NCBI GenBank assembly: GCA_025174535.1 | Contig: JALBUN010000013.1 | Coordinates: forward strand, 186,001-250,000 | Reading direction: 5' to 3' | Length of the DNA stretch: 64,000 nt | Origin: Cantharellus purpuraceus | Taxonomy: Eukaryota > Basidiomycota > Agaricomycetes > Cantharellales > Hydnaceae | Shown: positions 11,288 to 22,923 of the stretch, one piece after another | Numbering within the stretch: position 1 is the first letter of the stretch | How the letters are laid out: every line of letters starts with the position of its first letter | Program-made: the position numbers and the translations under genes | Notes under the pieces: model-generated | Told to the model about the DNA's origin: nothing | Database searches by the model: none | What the model saw: the letters and a program-made list of their open reading frames with translations, nothing else

Positions 11288-12645
11288 TGATGGGGATCCC
11301 CGGACGATGTGACATGGGAAGTAGCATGTCTGCCTATAGGGTAGCCTAGCTCAAGTGTGTTCTGGAATGAGAGGCTGTTACGCTCCGGGATCTGCTATTA
11401 TACGGGGACTGATGGCCTAGGAAGAGGCGACACAATATCTTCAACGTTGGCATCTAACTATTTTGCCTACCTTCAATACCTTTCAAACACTGGTATGACG
11501 GTCAAGTACACCGCGCAACCTCCCATATTCGAAGTCTTTCCATAATTATTATTTACATTAGATGTGATCACACCCATACGAGGAATTGGGCATCGCACTA
11601 CACCGGTTGTTGCCCTCTCCCCACATGAATAGATAGTGATTTTGAGCAGCTTCGTGAGCACAGTGCAGCCTATTTGCACAATAACCGCGTATTGAAAACA
11701 CCTCAACTTCAGTCGTTGCAATAATCACCTTCATTCAGTCGTTGGATCCTGATAACACTTCTGTGAAGCTGTGTTAGTCATCTGGGCAACTTGTAGTGAG
11801 GTTCATCGCGATCAAATGCATTCAATAACTTTTGACAAAATGCGTCCACTCGAAGAAGTACTAGAAGGTCATAAAGCTTGAAGACGTCTCAGAAGCTGTG
11901 TCCGAAAAGTCACGGTTGTGCGCTGTGTCGCAACAGGACAGGACAAGACAAGAGTGGCACCACAGATCAGGGATGGGACAACCTTGGTGTAAGATTTAAT
12001 AGAACTGTACGGACAGACTCAGCGTTTGCACAAATGATGTCAAACGACTAGTTTACCTGTACAGACAGACTAGCATACAGATGAGTAAAATTGATACAAA
12101 ACAAAAGATAAGTTTCTTACCTCAGTGTTTGCACAAATGATGTCAACGACTGAAGAAGAGGGGTCGGACCAGCTAGTTACTATATATACTTTAGAGAACA
12201 ATAAGACTTCAAAAAGAGAACAAAAAGATGCTCTTGCGACTGTGCAAGAGCCATGCACGGCGAACAACAAGGCTGCCGAATGAATACGTGACTCGGGGTG
12301 ACACGGTTTGTCACTTGCCACGTTAATACTTCCTAAACTTGGCGTCACCGCAAGGCCTGCCGCGATGCAACCTGATGAATTGTATGTCTTTATCGCAGAG
12401 TTGCCTTGCGAAGGCCTTCGCGGATCGTCAAGTGCCATGATAATTGAAATGAAAGGGGACGATTCGGAGTTGACGCGATGTGACGGTCACGCGATCGCCC
12501 CTTGTTTTTGTCACGGTACGATGTCGAAGACAACATTGTTTCTTTGTTGTCATTGTAACCACATTGAGTTAAACGCCACTATAATGGCTTTAGTCGCTTC
12601 AACGCAACACACACTTTTACTCTCCACTCTCATCTTTCCCGCAGC
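11288..12645. other. Intergenic region with a transposon-derived repeat
   Basis: No gene is recognised. A direct repeat of about 31 bp (starting CTCAGCGTTTGCACAAATG) occurs at about 12017-12048 and 12121-12151. The following stretch to about 12262 is an inverted copy of sequence at 52758-52870. Confidence 0.5.
12155..12262 (-). repeat. Dispersed repeat, inverted relative to 52758-52870
   Basis: The reverse complement reads GCATGGCTCTTGCACAGTCG, then a T-rich segment and CTCTAAAGTATATATAGTA. It is nearly the same as the sequence that directly follows the gypsy LTR fragment ending at 52757. Here no LTR precedes the GCATGG, so this copy may represent the empty insertion site. Confidence 0.7.
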
Positions 12646-14453
12646 ATGTCCTGCCAGGTGGATGACGCATTGCTATTCAATCTCGAGCAATACTTTAGCA
12701 AACTGACTCTGAGGCCTATCATCCATGGCCCAAATGTTCCTCCTCTGCCTCCTCATCACACGCGAAGTACTTTGACGCCATTAACTCTCAGGCCTGCCGG
12801 GTATCGGAAGCTTCGAGAGATGCATCGCCTTGATTTGAGCAAGAAAGCCATAAAGTGTGAGTTCGCAATATTCACCTCTCTTTAAGACCCTAATGTTTGG
12901 TCAGATTTCTCCAAATTCGAAACTGTTCCGGAGGATGCGTTTCACAATCTTCAGGTCCTGTTAGAACATGATCCCAGCTGTGAAGGCGACAACGATTTCA
13001 GTCCTTACCTTATTACCAATGCCTCAAACCTCGAGAATTTACTGTACCGACTTCTCTTTCGCATTCAAGAAGTTCTTGAATCTTTGGATGGTTCCATGCG
13101 CGGCTGGTCATTTGAGACTTTCCATCGGCTTCGTAACGATGCGGTCACACAACCCCTTGATCCCATTCTGTATTATCTCCCAAGCCCTTCAGCACTTAAG
13201 CCAAGCTCGGTGAAACTTGTTATTTTACCGGTATGTCCCTGGGAATTCGCTCCCCAAGATTTTGTGGAGTTCAGTACCATTGGACGAGTATGTCATGCAT
13301 CCCACTTTAGCTTATTGACAACTAAACTTGTTTTCTCGCTCATGGTCAGTTCGATGATGTCATTTCGACGGAGTGGCAGTCGCGCAGCTGGGTTAACGCA
13401 GATAAGATGTGGGCCCATGTATGTCCTTGTCGAATCTTTCGGTATCCTCATGCTAACGATGTGATACAGCTGTACGATCTATGTCTCTACTACGAGTGTC
13501 CTTTTTTCGTAGTCACTTCATATGAACAGTGGATCTTTGGCATATTTTCCAAACGTAAGGATACAACATTGTTCAATTTATCAGAACTTGACACTCAGGC
13601 TGTATCATTTGTAGATTATACTAATGCTTGGTTCAGTCCTATTCTGGGTTTCGACAGTAAACCAGTGTCTGTCATAGAAATGCTGGCGTTTTGTATCCAT
13701 GCATCATTTGCAAAAGAAGATACGTTCTCTGCTCCCAATGTGAGACCACCTATCCAGCGGGATTTGCCACATGCCATGCTTACATATTACCATTCATAGA
13801 TCTACAGTGAGCGTCAGCTGACTGATTCTCACTTTGAAAATGAAGTTCAGACTCATGTCAAGCGGTATATGGACGGTGGTTTCCCAGGGCCGGGACCCGA
13901 TCTCCACATCGAGGACATGCCTTCTACAAAGCGTCGACGCCTGAATTCGTCTCAAGATGAAGCGTCTTCCAAAGCCGTGGCGAAATTCCAACCCGTGAAG
14001 TGTGAGCGCCACAGACGGCCTCCCCCTCTCTGGAAGGAGCTACGTGCGCTGGAAAGAAAGAGGCGTGCCAATGGAGGTTTGGCGCCCGAAAAACCCGAGA
14101 GCGGGATAGCCATAGCTGCATCTGCAGCCCCTTCATCATCAGAACCACTTCCCAAAGTATTAATTCCTCAAAACAAAAACGCTTGGTGCGAACGTTGGCG
14201 GAACATGGTTGGTATGGATGAAGAAAGCGCTAACATGACCCAGTCTTCGAACGGAGTGATTCTACAAGTATATGATCCCACCACTGGTAACGAGACGGGT
14301 GGCTTTGTGCAAGTGGAAGACCAGGCTTGCCCTTCCTGCTGCAACTCTTCTCCGACTTTATCGGCGTGCTCGCTGACCGAGGAAGAGATTGAGAGGTGGA
14401 GACCAATATTTGTGGAAGATTTCGACAATTACCCGGTGTATCAGTGGAATTGA
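12646..14453 (+). CDS. Conserved-looking fungal protein of unknown function, 5 exons, 528 aa
   Basis: Exons 12646-12856, 12905-13287, 13350-13418, 13470-13739 and 13800-14453 join without a stop (1587 nt). All introns are 48-62 bp with GT donors and AG acceptors. The middle part has a dense hydrophobic/aromatic stretch (DLCLYYECPFFVVTSYEQW, then FGIFS). That reminds me of uncharacterised agaricomycete proteins, but I cannot name a domain. After residue about 330 the protein becomes hydrophilic, with a basic run (STKRRRLNSSQ) that could be a nuclear localisation signal. A Cys pair (CPSCC) and an acidic C-terminus (EEEIERWRPIF) follow. No signal peptide or membrane segment. It is the best-preserved gene in the left half. 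A nuclear role is inference only. Confidence 0.78.
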
Positions 14454-15203
14454 CAAACGCCTTATACTGTGCGAGAGAATGTTGTATTCATTAACTATCC
14501 ATCATATGATAGATCTTGCGCGGCTTGGATAGAGGTACTTCAGCGACCAGTGATGCATCTAGCATCGCTTATCAGATAAAAGGAGATAGACGATTCCTCT
14601 CACTGGCAGTCATTATAGCCGACATAAATTTCGCAAAATAAATCATCTCATGATCTCGCTCGGAGCTGGCTAATACTGAGTACTGATGCCCACGCAGCGT
14701 CCAAAGCGTGACAGACGGGTCAACTTTTTTCAAGATCTTTATGTACTATCATGGCTAATCTGGTTGCTGGGATGCTGAATCTGTTGTAAACCTGATGTCT
14801 AGTGTTATTAGCTATGTAAGCTCGGCAGAGGAGGAGTATTGCAGTTTGGCGGGTGGTTAGCATACATATGGTGAGTTGATTGGATGCGAGGCCTCGGTGT
14901 GACGGTTGATCAGCTGTCCGGCCCCAGAATCGTTTTTCTCTAATATCGCTCTTGCGGTCGATTCTTTTCGCTGATAGCGGTTTTCAGTCACTTCAATATC
15001 AGTACGCATACATGCGTTGATAGGATGCAGGGTATGGAGTCTGACAGTTGCTTCATGCAGCACCATCAAGTTAATAGTGGGAGGGAGACACGCTGATGGT
15101 ATGGGCATCACGCTTCACGGCTCTATTCCAGATGATATCATCAATACAGCAGATTTGAACCGACCTCTTCTCCTTATTCATGACCACTTCCGGCATCTTC
15201 ATT
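14454..15203. other. Intergenic, nothing recognised
   Basis: 3' flank of the 528-aa protein gene and downstream flank of the minus-strand F1 gene. No coding signature, RNA gene or repeat was recognised on either strand. Confidence 0.5.
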
Positions 15204-16134
15204 TCATGTGACATTCAGGCAACTCTCACAGAATGTCCCTTTCCCACAGCGACCGACCTTCCTGTTGCAACTGAGCAAGTTGTGGTTAACATTGGTTTTT
15301 GTCAGTGTTATTGGGAATTTGGGAGAAATCAGAGGCTCACCCGTTGGAACAAAGAGCAGATTCCTTGATATGCCTTGTGACGTTTTTCTGATAGCGGAAA
15401 TGCGTGCCGCTGATGGATAGAGGTTTGGGAATGGCATTGTCAGCATGCAGCAGATGAAATGTACAGATGGCGGAAACAAGGATGGTTTCTACCCATGGGA
15501 TAGATCATATCGTCCAAATTCCTTCGAAGGCCAGCAATAATTTCGAACAATCGGAATTACTTGCTCCGAACGCATTGAAAAAAAAGCCAAATATGGAGAC
15601 ATAACATGCACTGGGAAAATAACTAGACGCTACTCACCATGTACATTCCCACTCTCCCCGGTCAAAATGTTGCATATAATGAGACACGCGGCCTTTCTTT
15701 GGCACCGATTTATCGCACTGGGTACAGATATATGGTGGGTCCACTGTCCTCTGTTGCCTAGCGTCATGGGAACTTGCTCCAGCAGCTTCTTTAGAGACAA
15801 CGGCAGATGGGGCGGGGTAGAAGACGCGATTAAGGACCTCGGCGGGCACCTCAAACCTTATGGAGGCATGATTGAAGCCCTGACTAGCATCCGCACCAGC
15901 GGTTGACATAGCATCAGTCTTGCAGTTAGTGGGAACTCGAGACAGAGGGATAGGCATACCCAAGAGTGGTGGTAGACCCGCCAGTACCAGTTTCTGAAGA
16001 AACGGAACTTGCATCAGCAAAACAAACCATCAGAACGAAGGCAGACTATGCCTGGGAGACGTACGTGGTACGCTGACTGGAAGACAATGGTATGTGCATT
16101 TGACAGCAGGCAACATGGAGTTTTGAGAAGACAT
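15204..16134 (-). CDS. F1: zinc-finger-family protein (copy 1 of a seven-member local family)
   Basis: Read on the minus strand. Main exon 15993-15638, middle exon 15409-15341 (69 nt), last exon 15270-15204 ending in TGA. Frames and phases (2 and 2) fit exactly. The C-terminal zinc-binding region has ICTQCDKSVPKKGRVSHYMQ (CxxC...HxxxH), then ECTCGTHFRYQKNVTRHIKE, then CNRKVGRCGKGTFCESC. The N-terminal part is Ser/Pro-rich with no known domain. The 5' end is unresolved: an ATG at 16134 followed by an intron (donor near 16060, acceptor at 15994) is possible, as is a start inside 16020-15990. The family has no name I recognise. A DNA-binding role is inferred from the C2H2/C2HC spacing. Confidence 0.65.
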
Positions 16135-17240
16135 TGTTGGTTTGGAATGTAAGAATGAGAGCGGCGAGGTCTGTGTAGGTTAGGGACGAACTTTTATACA
16201 GCTGGTTGGAGTTGGGATGCAGGTAGCTCCTTGCAAGGACTCCATGAAGCAGGAGCAGGAGGAAACTGTTTTGAAGACTTTCTGGAGTAGGAGCTTGAGG
16301 AGACCGTCAACTCCAACCCTGGGGGATGTGGTTTGAAAGAGGCCGAACCTAGACTTTTCTTCAATGGTGCATATATGTGTACTCGGCTTTCAAGGAGGTT
16401 ATACTGAGATAGACGGAGAGGGCGAAATATGATGGTATGTAATTTAGCAGAGAGGCACACTTGACAGATATTCTTGTTATCAAGAGGTTATAGGTTGACG
16501 GAGAGGGACGTATGACAGGACGAGCTTGGAGTAACCGGGCCCCGAGTAACTTGGAGAGAAGCAACTGCAGGAGCAGTAGTAGGAGCAACGGTGGAGGCCA
16601 TATTCAACGAGCACGAATGGGGTTGCTCCCTGGTGACGCTTCTCTAGGATGGTTCAATGACTTCAAGCTATACTCCCTAAAACCTTACATCGGACATAGT
16701 GTCAAGTGAAGACAACTACATAGTAACGTCACCTGTTCTCCGTCTCTAATTAGCCATGCGAGAAGCACAGGTCACTGAAAGTACTCATATGTATGCCCGT
16801 GCACAACTCTACCTCCGTCCGCTTTGTTTACATAAACGGAACACAATCCACATCGATGCAATGCTATGCCAGAGTAAGAACAGAGTGCGGTGACGTGCCA
16901 GGAATGGCAACCTGGATGCTCCAGGAGCGCCCTGGAGCTTTGCCGGAGCAGTTTGGAGTTGCAGCATGGAATGCAGCCTGAGGTATGGGTTGTCCCCTGG
17001 CCCTTAGCCCATCTGAAAGACGAAGCCAGCATAATGTTGGACGCTCTCCTGGAGGTCCTCCCATGGTAGATCGGGATATGGAACTTGAAGGACTAGATAT
17101 GAAGATAATTTGTACAAGACATGTTGCGGAAACGGGAAGGAAGGATACATGAAATGGTGATAATACCAGCGTGGTAGTTGAGTTGTAAAGGCATGAGGCA
17201 ATTACATACCAATGGCCCATTAATAAATTTATTCTCGTTC

Positions 17241-18607
17241 TCAACTACCGCCATCCTCTCTCCATTTGCTACTGCTCTCAGAGAAGGATATGCCACTCCC
17301 ACGGCGGCCGATTTTCCTGTGGCTGAGGATTGGGACCAGCATCGGTGTTTCAAACGCGGTGATGTCAGAGATTTGGAAGGAATGAGAGGTGGAGCACGGC
17401 TCGCCATGTGGAATACGGAACATATTCCCTGATATACCTTATGATGTCTGAGCGGCGACGGAAGCACTTCCCGCTGATCGAGACGTGTTCGGGAGGTGAA
17501 TGATCAGTGCAAGGGCACAAAATAAATCTAAAAGTGAAAGGAAAAGAAGAATGGTAAAAACATTCTATCCGTAGACTAGAATCCGATCATAGCACCAAAA
17601 TATATAGTTGAGGTCCAGGAATGATCATGAGCAGGCAACCTGCTCCCAACGGATCCACCAGCTGACGAAGGTCAATACGAGAGGAGAAAACACACGCACT
17701 GAACGAAGCCAAATATCACTCACCACGTATACACCCACCTCTTCCAGTTAAAATGTCTCAAGTAACGAACATGGTCCACCTTTGCACATGCTCGTAGCAC
17801 ACGGTGCTTATCTTGCTCTATCTCTTGCCGTCTAGTATCGCCTCGTGAACCAACTTCGGCATCCCCGCATGACAGACGTGGAAGACTGGAAGAAGGCAGC
17901 CAGTTACGCGGGGGTTATCCTTCTGGGGCTATGCATAAGTCTTCGACCAGTACCCAGACCAACGAAAATCTATCGCTGGAAGTAGTCGTGGAGCTCGAGA
18001 AAGAGACAGGCATAGGCCCAGAAGTGGGGGCGGGCTTGTTAGGACCAGGACCATTGAGCGATCTTGTTGTGATAGGTAAGAAGAATGGGTTAAGCAACAT
18101 GGAAGGGACGTAGTCTTGGGTAAAGAGGTCTTCATTCGAGATGTTGGGAGAGAAATGGATGGGGTGAGAGAGAGGACTTGCGCGAGATTATCCTGGGGAG
18201 GCAAGGCGTCGCATACGGGATAGACAGCGTATGACTGTGCGGGAGCGTGCAGTGGTTCGGGTGTCTGCAGTGTCATAGAAGCATTTCCAGGGGGTCATTT
18301 GAATGGTGAGCATCAAAAAATTCCTGGCCCAATTCATGGGGTTTGGTTGGGGAATCTAGATCAGCAAATGAGTCATCTGAAGCGAAGGGTGGATATAGAA
18401 GAAAGACATCGTGGTGGGTGGATGGGGTTGTATGGGAGCCATGGGTCCATGCACTCCAATGCATGAAGCGCATCTGAGGGAAGTACGCGGATGCAGCGGA
18501 GGCCATGAAGAGAGACAGCATTGTTGGGGTGATGCGACTTTCATGACAGGTGGAATCGTAGCAGGATCGTCACGTGTGAGTGCGACAGTAGAGGGTAGAT
18601 ATATTCT
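17241..18607 (-). pseudogene. F6: zinc-finger-family pseudogene, mirror copy of F2
   Basis: Minus strand. The 5' end matches F2 base by base, but the F2 start ATG is ATA here (about 18607). The frame breaks near 18280. Exon 1 ends at 17724, exon 2 is 17473-17405 (69 nt, as in F1 and F2) and exon 3 is 17322-17241 with TGA. The exon 2 donor is GCGAGC instead of GTGAGC. Key residues are lost as Cys/His to Tyr changes: the RHIREC-VPC motif of F2 reads RYIREY-VPY. Several in-frame stops lie upstream of exon 2. These are mainly G:C to A:T changes. Confidence 0.75.
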
Positions 18608-19139
18608 GGGGTTGGAAGTTGGGTGTAGGGACTGGGGGAAATATGAGCTAAGTATGATACAGTGTTACAGCGGCTGGAATGGTGCTGAAATAGCCGAAAG
18701 GCTGTATTAGTCAGTGCCAACACATGCTTGAAGGTCAGAATTTCATAAGAACAACTCACCATGTGGAGCAGAGCGCACACTCTTTCATGTCTCCACATTT
18801 GTGGCAGGAAAAAGAACGGGAATGGAATGATCCTCGTCATATTTCATCTGAGAAGATGGGGAAAGGAAAGAAGCCATTGCAAAAGCATCAGAGGCAATGT
18901 TTTGCGAGATGCACCCTTGATTGGCTCCTGAAAACGTATTAACCACCAAGGATAATTTGCATGATGCACAGAGGGAGAGCTCAGCCCAAAAAGAGAAGAA
19001 ACTTTATTAGTCACGCCCATGCACTGCATCTGGCACTGCGTATGCACACAGCGTCCGTGCATCGCCTTTCGAGTCCGCTATGGAGCACGGTGTCCGAGCC
19101 GGGGTCAAGGACAGATCTGGAGCCTGGCGTTGACGACTG

Positions 19140-19500
19140 TGTTTCCTGGTCGGACGGTGCCCTGTAGTAAACTGGAGAACAGACAACTTGGATCACACAT
19201 GGAGTATGGGGCACAGACAGCTTGGAGCACCCTGGAGTAACCCGTAGCACAGACAACTCGGAGCAGCCTGGAGCAGCCCTGTAGCACAGACAACTTGGAG
19301 CAGCCTGGAGCAGCCCTGGAGCACAGACAACTTGGAGCAGCCTGGAGCAGCCCTGGAGCACAGACAACTTGGAGCAGCCTGGAGCAGCCCTGGAGCACAG
19401 ACAACTTGGAGCAGCCTGGAGCAGCCCTGGAGCACAGACAACTTGGAGTAGCCTGGAGTAACACTGGAGCACAGACAGCTTGGAGCAACCTGAAGTACTA
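19140..19500. repeat. 37-bp minisatellite (GGAGCAGCCTGGAGCAGC type)
   Basis: Nearly perfect units of about 37 bp, built on GGAGCAGCCTGGAGCAGC plus CACAGACAACTT, run from about 19250 to 19445, with degenerate units on both sides. The array gives long spurious frames on both strands. Related degenerate arrays occur at 21910-22060 and, inverted, at 32690-32800. The flank to the left (a TTTCCTGGTYGGACGGTG-type segment) is also shared with 21925-21945. Confidence 0.85.
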
Positions 19501-19759
19501 ACAGCCTGGAGCAGCCAGCTTGGAGCATCTTCCAGGAGTGCCGCGGCCTGGACTCGGACGGGTTGTCGGCCCGGTACTGAGCCTGTCCACTCCGAAAAAC
19601 GGAACCAAGGGCAAGTGCGAGCGTTCACATGCACATACGAAACAAGGACTCACAGCCAAAGGCAGTGAGAGACAAGGAGTGGCGATCAGGTCGCTTGTCA
19701 TCATGTCTTTGGCTACAGCCTGTGTCTTCTTTTAATTACCACGGCCCACTGGTATTTAT

Positions 19760-20000
19760 TTCTGAATGTCAACACAATCTTCTTGTCGTTTCAATAGCCC
19801 ACATCTCTCCTTTTCATCAGGCCGTAAACTCAATTCTGATGGCGCTCCATCGTCCAATGGGTGGACATTGTGCACTAGGTAATGAAGCATGAGCATACGA
19901 TGCACTGAGTGTCCGACAGAATAGTCCAGGATTCAAGAAGAACATTCGACATGATCGGAAGGTAACTACACTAGTAGTAAACAGAGAGGGGATGTCATTT
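19760..20000 (+). pseudogene. Fragment of a Zn(II)2Cys6 regulator gene (exon 2 part)
   Basis: Plus strand. The sequence matches the end of intron 1 and the start of exon 2 of the regulator gene at 24996-27292. There is an acceptor CATCAG, then bases encoding a decayed RKLKCDG-like start, then a close match to the segment around the second Cys triplet (GTGGACATTGTGCACTA). The rest is out of frame. It abuts, tail to tail, the cyclin pseudogene at 19990-20882. Confidence 0.7.
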
Positions 20001-20882
20001 CCGACTTTAGCGTCGGCCCGCAGGAGCGCGAAACACCATCGCCACACTGCCCACTGCGGATACGCACACGATGGATCGCGGCCCGTTGTTGACTTTGGCG
20101 GAAGCGACGCGGAGCTCATCGACGGCGCAGAGTTGGTGCGTGTCAGACCACCGGCCTCCGCGGTCATGTCGCTGTGCATGTATGTCGACGCCATTGCCGC
20201 TCTGTCTTCTTCGTCGTCGCCCGACTGCATGCCAGACACGTTGTGGACGACGTAGTCGAGGCAGAATCCAAGTCGTGCGACCCCAGCTGCAGGATGCCAT
20301 CGGCATGGGTATAATGACGCGTGCCGGAGGGGCGGGCAGGACTGTCGAGGATGCTGAAGAAGAAGCGGAGAAGCAAGTAGTGACGGGTGGACACAGGCGA
20401 TACACGTTCCATTGCAGTCTTGTCGTCAATCTCTTCGAGTTCTTTGGGGGTCGACGGTGAGTCGCCATCCTAGATAACCGCATTTTTCGCTGCCTCGACT
20501 TGCTGCAATCCAACTCTTGTAACATTGCAGACGACCCTCGTCATCACGAACGCGGATATGAATAGACGATGACCAGAGGAGCTGTATGTAGTGGGCAAAA
20601 GGGACTGGAGACGAGAGAGTAAAATAGGTGACAAGGGGAGGGTTATGTGAGGTGCCTAGGCTATGAGCGCTGCAGGATCAGGAGTCGTGGTGGATGGGGA
20701 TGCTGCTGGGTGTAGTGGGTCGCTCGGGAAAGAAAAAGTGGCCCGTATGAAGCGCCGACATAGATGGGCCGTTTTGCTGCGGCTGTAAAATAGGTCAGAA
20801 GGCGGAAATCAGGGCTAGAGATAATCAATAGAGAAATGGAGAGAGCAAGAAGTAGTGAAGGGACGTACGACGATGGAGGCAT
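19990..20882 (-). pseudogene. Cyclin pseudogene (mirror copy of the cyclin at 31048-32025)
   Basis: Minus strand. The start ATG at 20882 with a short first exon and a GTACGT donor matches the intact cyclin, as do the acceptor and the first coding bases (RRFIRATFSF). Recognisable remains follow: the SGHRLFIS-coding bases near 20560, a shortened NKSW segment, GYLGWRLTVD near 20480, and the Thr/Ser-rich tail (STYMHSDMTAEAGG, then TRTNSAPSMSS). An in-frame TAG near 20660 and several deletions in the cyclin box make it non-functional. The C-terminal tail is still fairly open. Confidence 0.78.
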
Positions 20883-21040
20883 GGTGGCTGGTCGACTGGT
20901 GGGGTTATTTGGACTTGTAGGAGGCGGGTGTCAGGAGACGTAAGGACCAGCGACGGACATCTCGTGGGGCGGGGAAAGGGAAGAAAGAGTGGAAGAGAAG
21001 AATATTGGCATCAGTTCATATTAGGAGTTTGGACGCTCAC

Positions 21041-21425
21041 CATATGGAAAATGGAATAAAGTCCTTAAGGTTGCTTCTGCTATTCTTCTCGTGACTTAAG
21101 ATCCCCCGCTGATGGAGACATTTGAGGATAGCAATTTCAGCATGCGGTATACGATGTATAACGGAGGGAAACACCCCACCCGTAAGGAGAATTCCGATGC
21201 TGTCGTCAAAAATAATTTGAGGGCGAGGACTAATGTATAAGACGGACAGTCACATGCTCCAAACATTGACCAGCTGAGAAAAGGAAAGAATTATAAAGAC
21301 CAGCTGAGAAAAGGAAAGAATTATAAAGAAAGACAGTATGCACTGAACAAATGAATGGGTCCCAGTCACCATCGACAAGCCCACTCCTCCATGCGAATTT
21401 GGGCCACGTATTGGGACATGCAGTC
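21041..21425 (-). pseudogene. F7: remnant of a zinc-finger-family gene
   Basis: Minus strand. The end of a main exon (to 21370, followed by a GTGACT donor) and a middle exon (21108-21041) align with F1/F2 by position and sequence. The middle exon is 68 nt instead of 69, which shifts the frame. The Cys and His codons of the first finger are mostly lost. I cannot follow the copy beyond about 21425. Confidence 0.5.
21268..21327. repeat. Perfect 30-bp tandem duplication
   Basis: Two identical 30-bp units, each starting GACCAGCTGAGAAAAGG, lie back to back at 21268-21297 and 21298-21327. They fall inside the intron-like part of the F7 remnant. Confidence 0.9.
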
Positions 21426-21909
21426 AGATGTGAGCATGTTACCGTTAACTAGACCAAGGACAGTCCTAGCATCATCAGTCCCTGTCTTTGAGAACAAGGC
21501 AGAAGCAGGATAAGAGGTAGCGGTGAAGCCGCAAGACAGCCCCATGACAGACCTTTCCTACGTTGTGAGGCTATTATGGCTTGGGTAACTGCATATGAGA
21601 CTCAGAATGTCCGGAGTCTGGCTGTCCAACTACGGGAATGGGGGTTAGGAGGTAGCGGCGAGAGGTGTGTACTTTGAAGGAGGCATTGGTTTAGGCCCGG
21701 GGTTTGGGACCAGGTATTGAGAGGCCGGTCGGGCATATGCCTATAATGGTATGCGTGTATTGCATGTGAATACCTTCCTTTCAAAGACTAAAGGGAGCTA
21801 GAGCTAGAGGCCTGTCACTCTATGGATATAGCTCTAGATGATCCCGAGATAGATTTCTCCCGCAAAATTCCACAGGTGACCGTAATGAGTCAGACAAACC
21901 AACTGAGAT

Positions 21910-22060
21910 GGTTCTGCGTTGACAACTGTATTTCCTGGTTGGACGGTGTCCTGTAGTAAGCTGGAGAACAAACAGCTCGGAGCACCCTGGAGTAACTTGG
22001 AGCACAGTAACTTGGAGCACAGACAGCTTGGAGCACCCTGGAGTAGCCTGTAGCACAGAC
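21910..22060. repeat. Degenerate copy of the GGAGCA/GGAGTA minisatellite with shared flank
   Basis: The flank (GCGTTGACAACTGTATTTCC) and the following GGAGCACCCTGGAGTA units match 19120-19250 closely. This points to a dispersed repeat unit that carries the minisatellite. Confidence 0.7.
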
Positions 22061-22559
22061 AGAATGCATGTGTATTTGTGGCTTCGAACCCCGCCTCCAC
22101 TCCATGGGACGACCATTGTCCTCTCAGGAAATAGATTGGTGAGAATCAGGTTGGAGAAATTGGATGCAGGAAACGACATTCAAGCACACAGACATTTGAT
22201 CCCTGGCAAACAATCGTCTCCCAGTGCGTCAAATCATTTATAGCTTTGTAATGTAACTCCGCTTAAATAGTTCAAGCCCGATGCTGCTCCGCAAGCTCCC
22301 ACTAGACAGCTGCTCATGGCAAGTTGGCCCGTTCGTACTAGAAGCAACTCTTATCAAATGAATATCCCTTCTGCCGGTCCTTCAGCTCCAAGCGGCGTCC
22401 AGGGTCTAGCTTTCGCTCAAACCTATCTACGACCAACTACTCCAAGTCCGTGCTTATGTTTGTACTCACCGTCAAACAAGAATCTGCTTTTCTGCTGAAA
22501 TGCACTACTGCATGGCAAGCTCTCACTCCTTCTGTGTTATAGCCTCCTTGACGACGAGT

Positions 22560-22800
22560 ATCATGTCCGCATCATAACAGAGAGGTATTTTTCAACCTCC
22601 AGTGATGGAGGTGACAGTCTCCTCCAGGTCGGCTCCTACACATGGCGTCTACAAACCAGTCGCCTCTAGGTCGAATCCTGCTCCAGGTCAAGTCCTACTC
22701 CGGGTCTAGTTCTGCTCCAGGCCATGCAGGCCAACTCCTGCTCTAGGTCGACGCTGCTGCAGGTAGTCTCCAAATGGGAGTCACTCGAACCACCCTCCTT
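22560..22800 (+). promoter_or_regulatory. CTCCAGG-rich degenerate repeat array upstream of F5
   Basis: At least six loosely spaced copies of GCTCCAGGTC/ACTCCGGGTC-like words precede F5. Similar GGAGTA/GGAGCAGGAG arrays lie upstream of F1 (16190-16320 and 16510-16620) and F4 (about 29850-29960). The position fits an upstream regulatory array, but minisatellite remains are the simpler explanation. Confidence 0.35.
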
Positions 22801-22923
22801 CATGTCCTACTCCACGGAATCGTCGAAAGGCCGCGGTTCACATGCATCCCAACCGACTGTCCCCCACGTTTATAAATGCTGGAAATCTTCCTCACCTCCG
22901 TCATTTTTAATCCCAAACCATCA

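Larger units (their letters stand above)
16740..20882. repeat. Outer left arm of a large inverted duplication
   Basis: In mirror order this block carries a downstream non-coding segment (16740-17230), F6, a minisatellite, a Zn2Cys6 fragment and a cyclin pseudogene. The same elements occur in reverse order and orientation at 31048-35260. Base-level matches are visible in each part. One example is GGCTAATTAGAGACGG at the outer edge (near 16750 and, inverted, near 35200). Confidence 0.8.

Noticed and set aside
19250..19445. Regular repeat-spacer pattern resembling a CRISPR array
   Set aside because: Units are continuous without unique spacers, and the genome is clearly eukaryotic.
19011..19634. 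207-codon minus-strand frame full of Cys and Leu
   Set aside because: It is the minisatellite read in a stop-free frame. The flanks show no coding signal.
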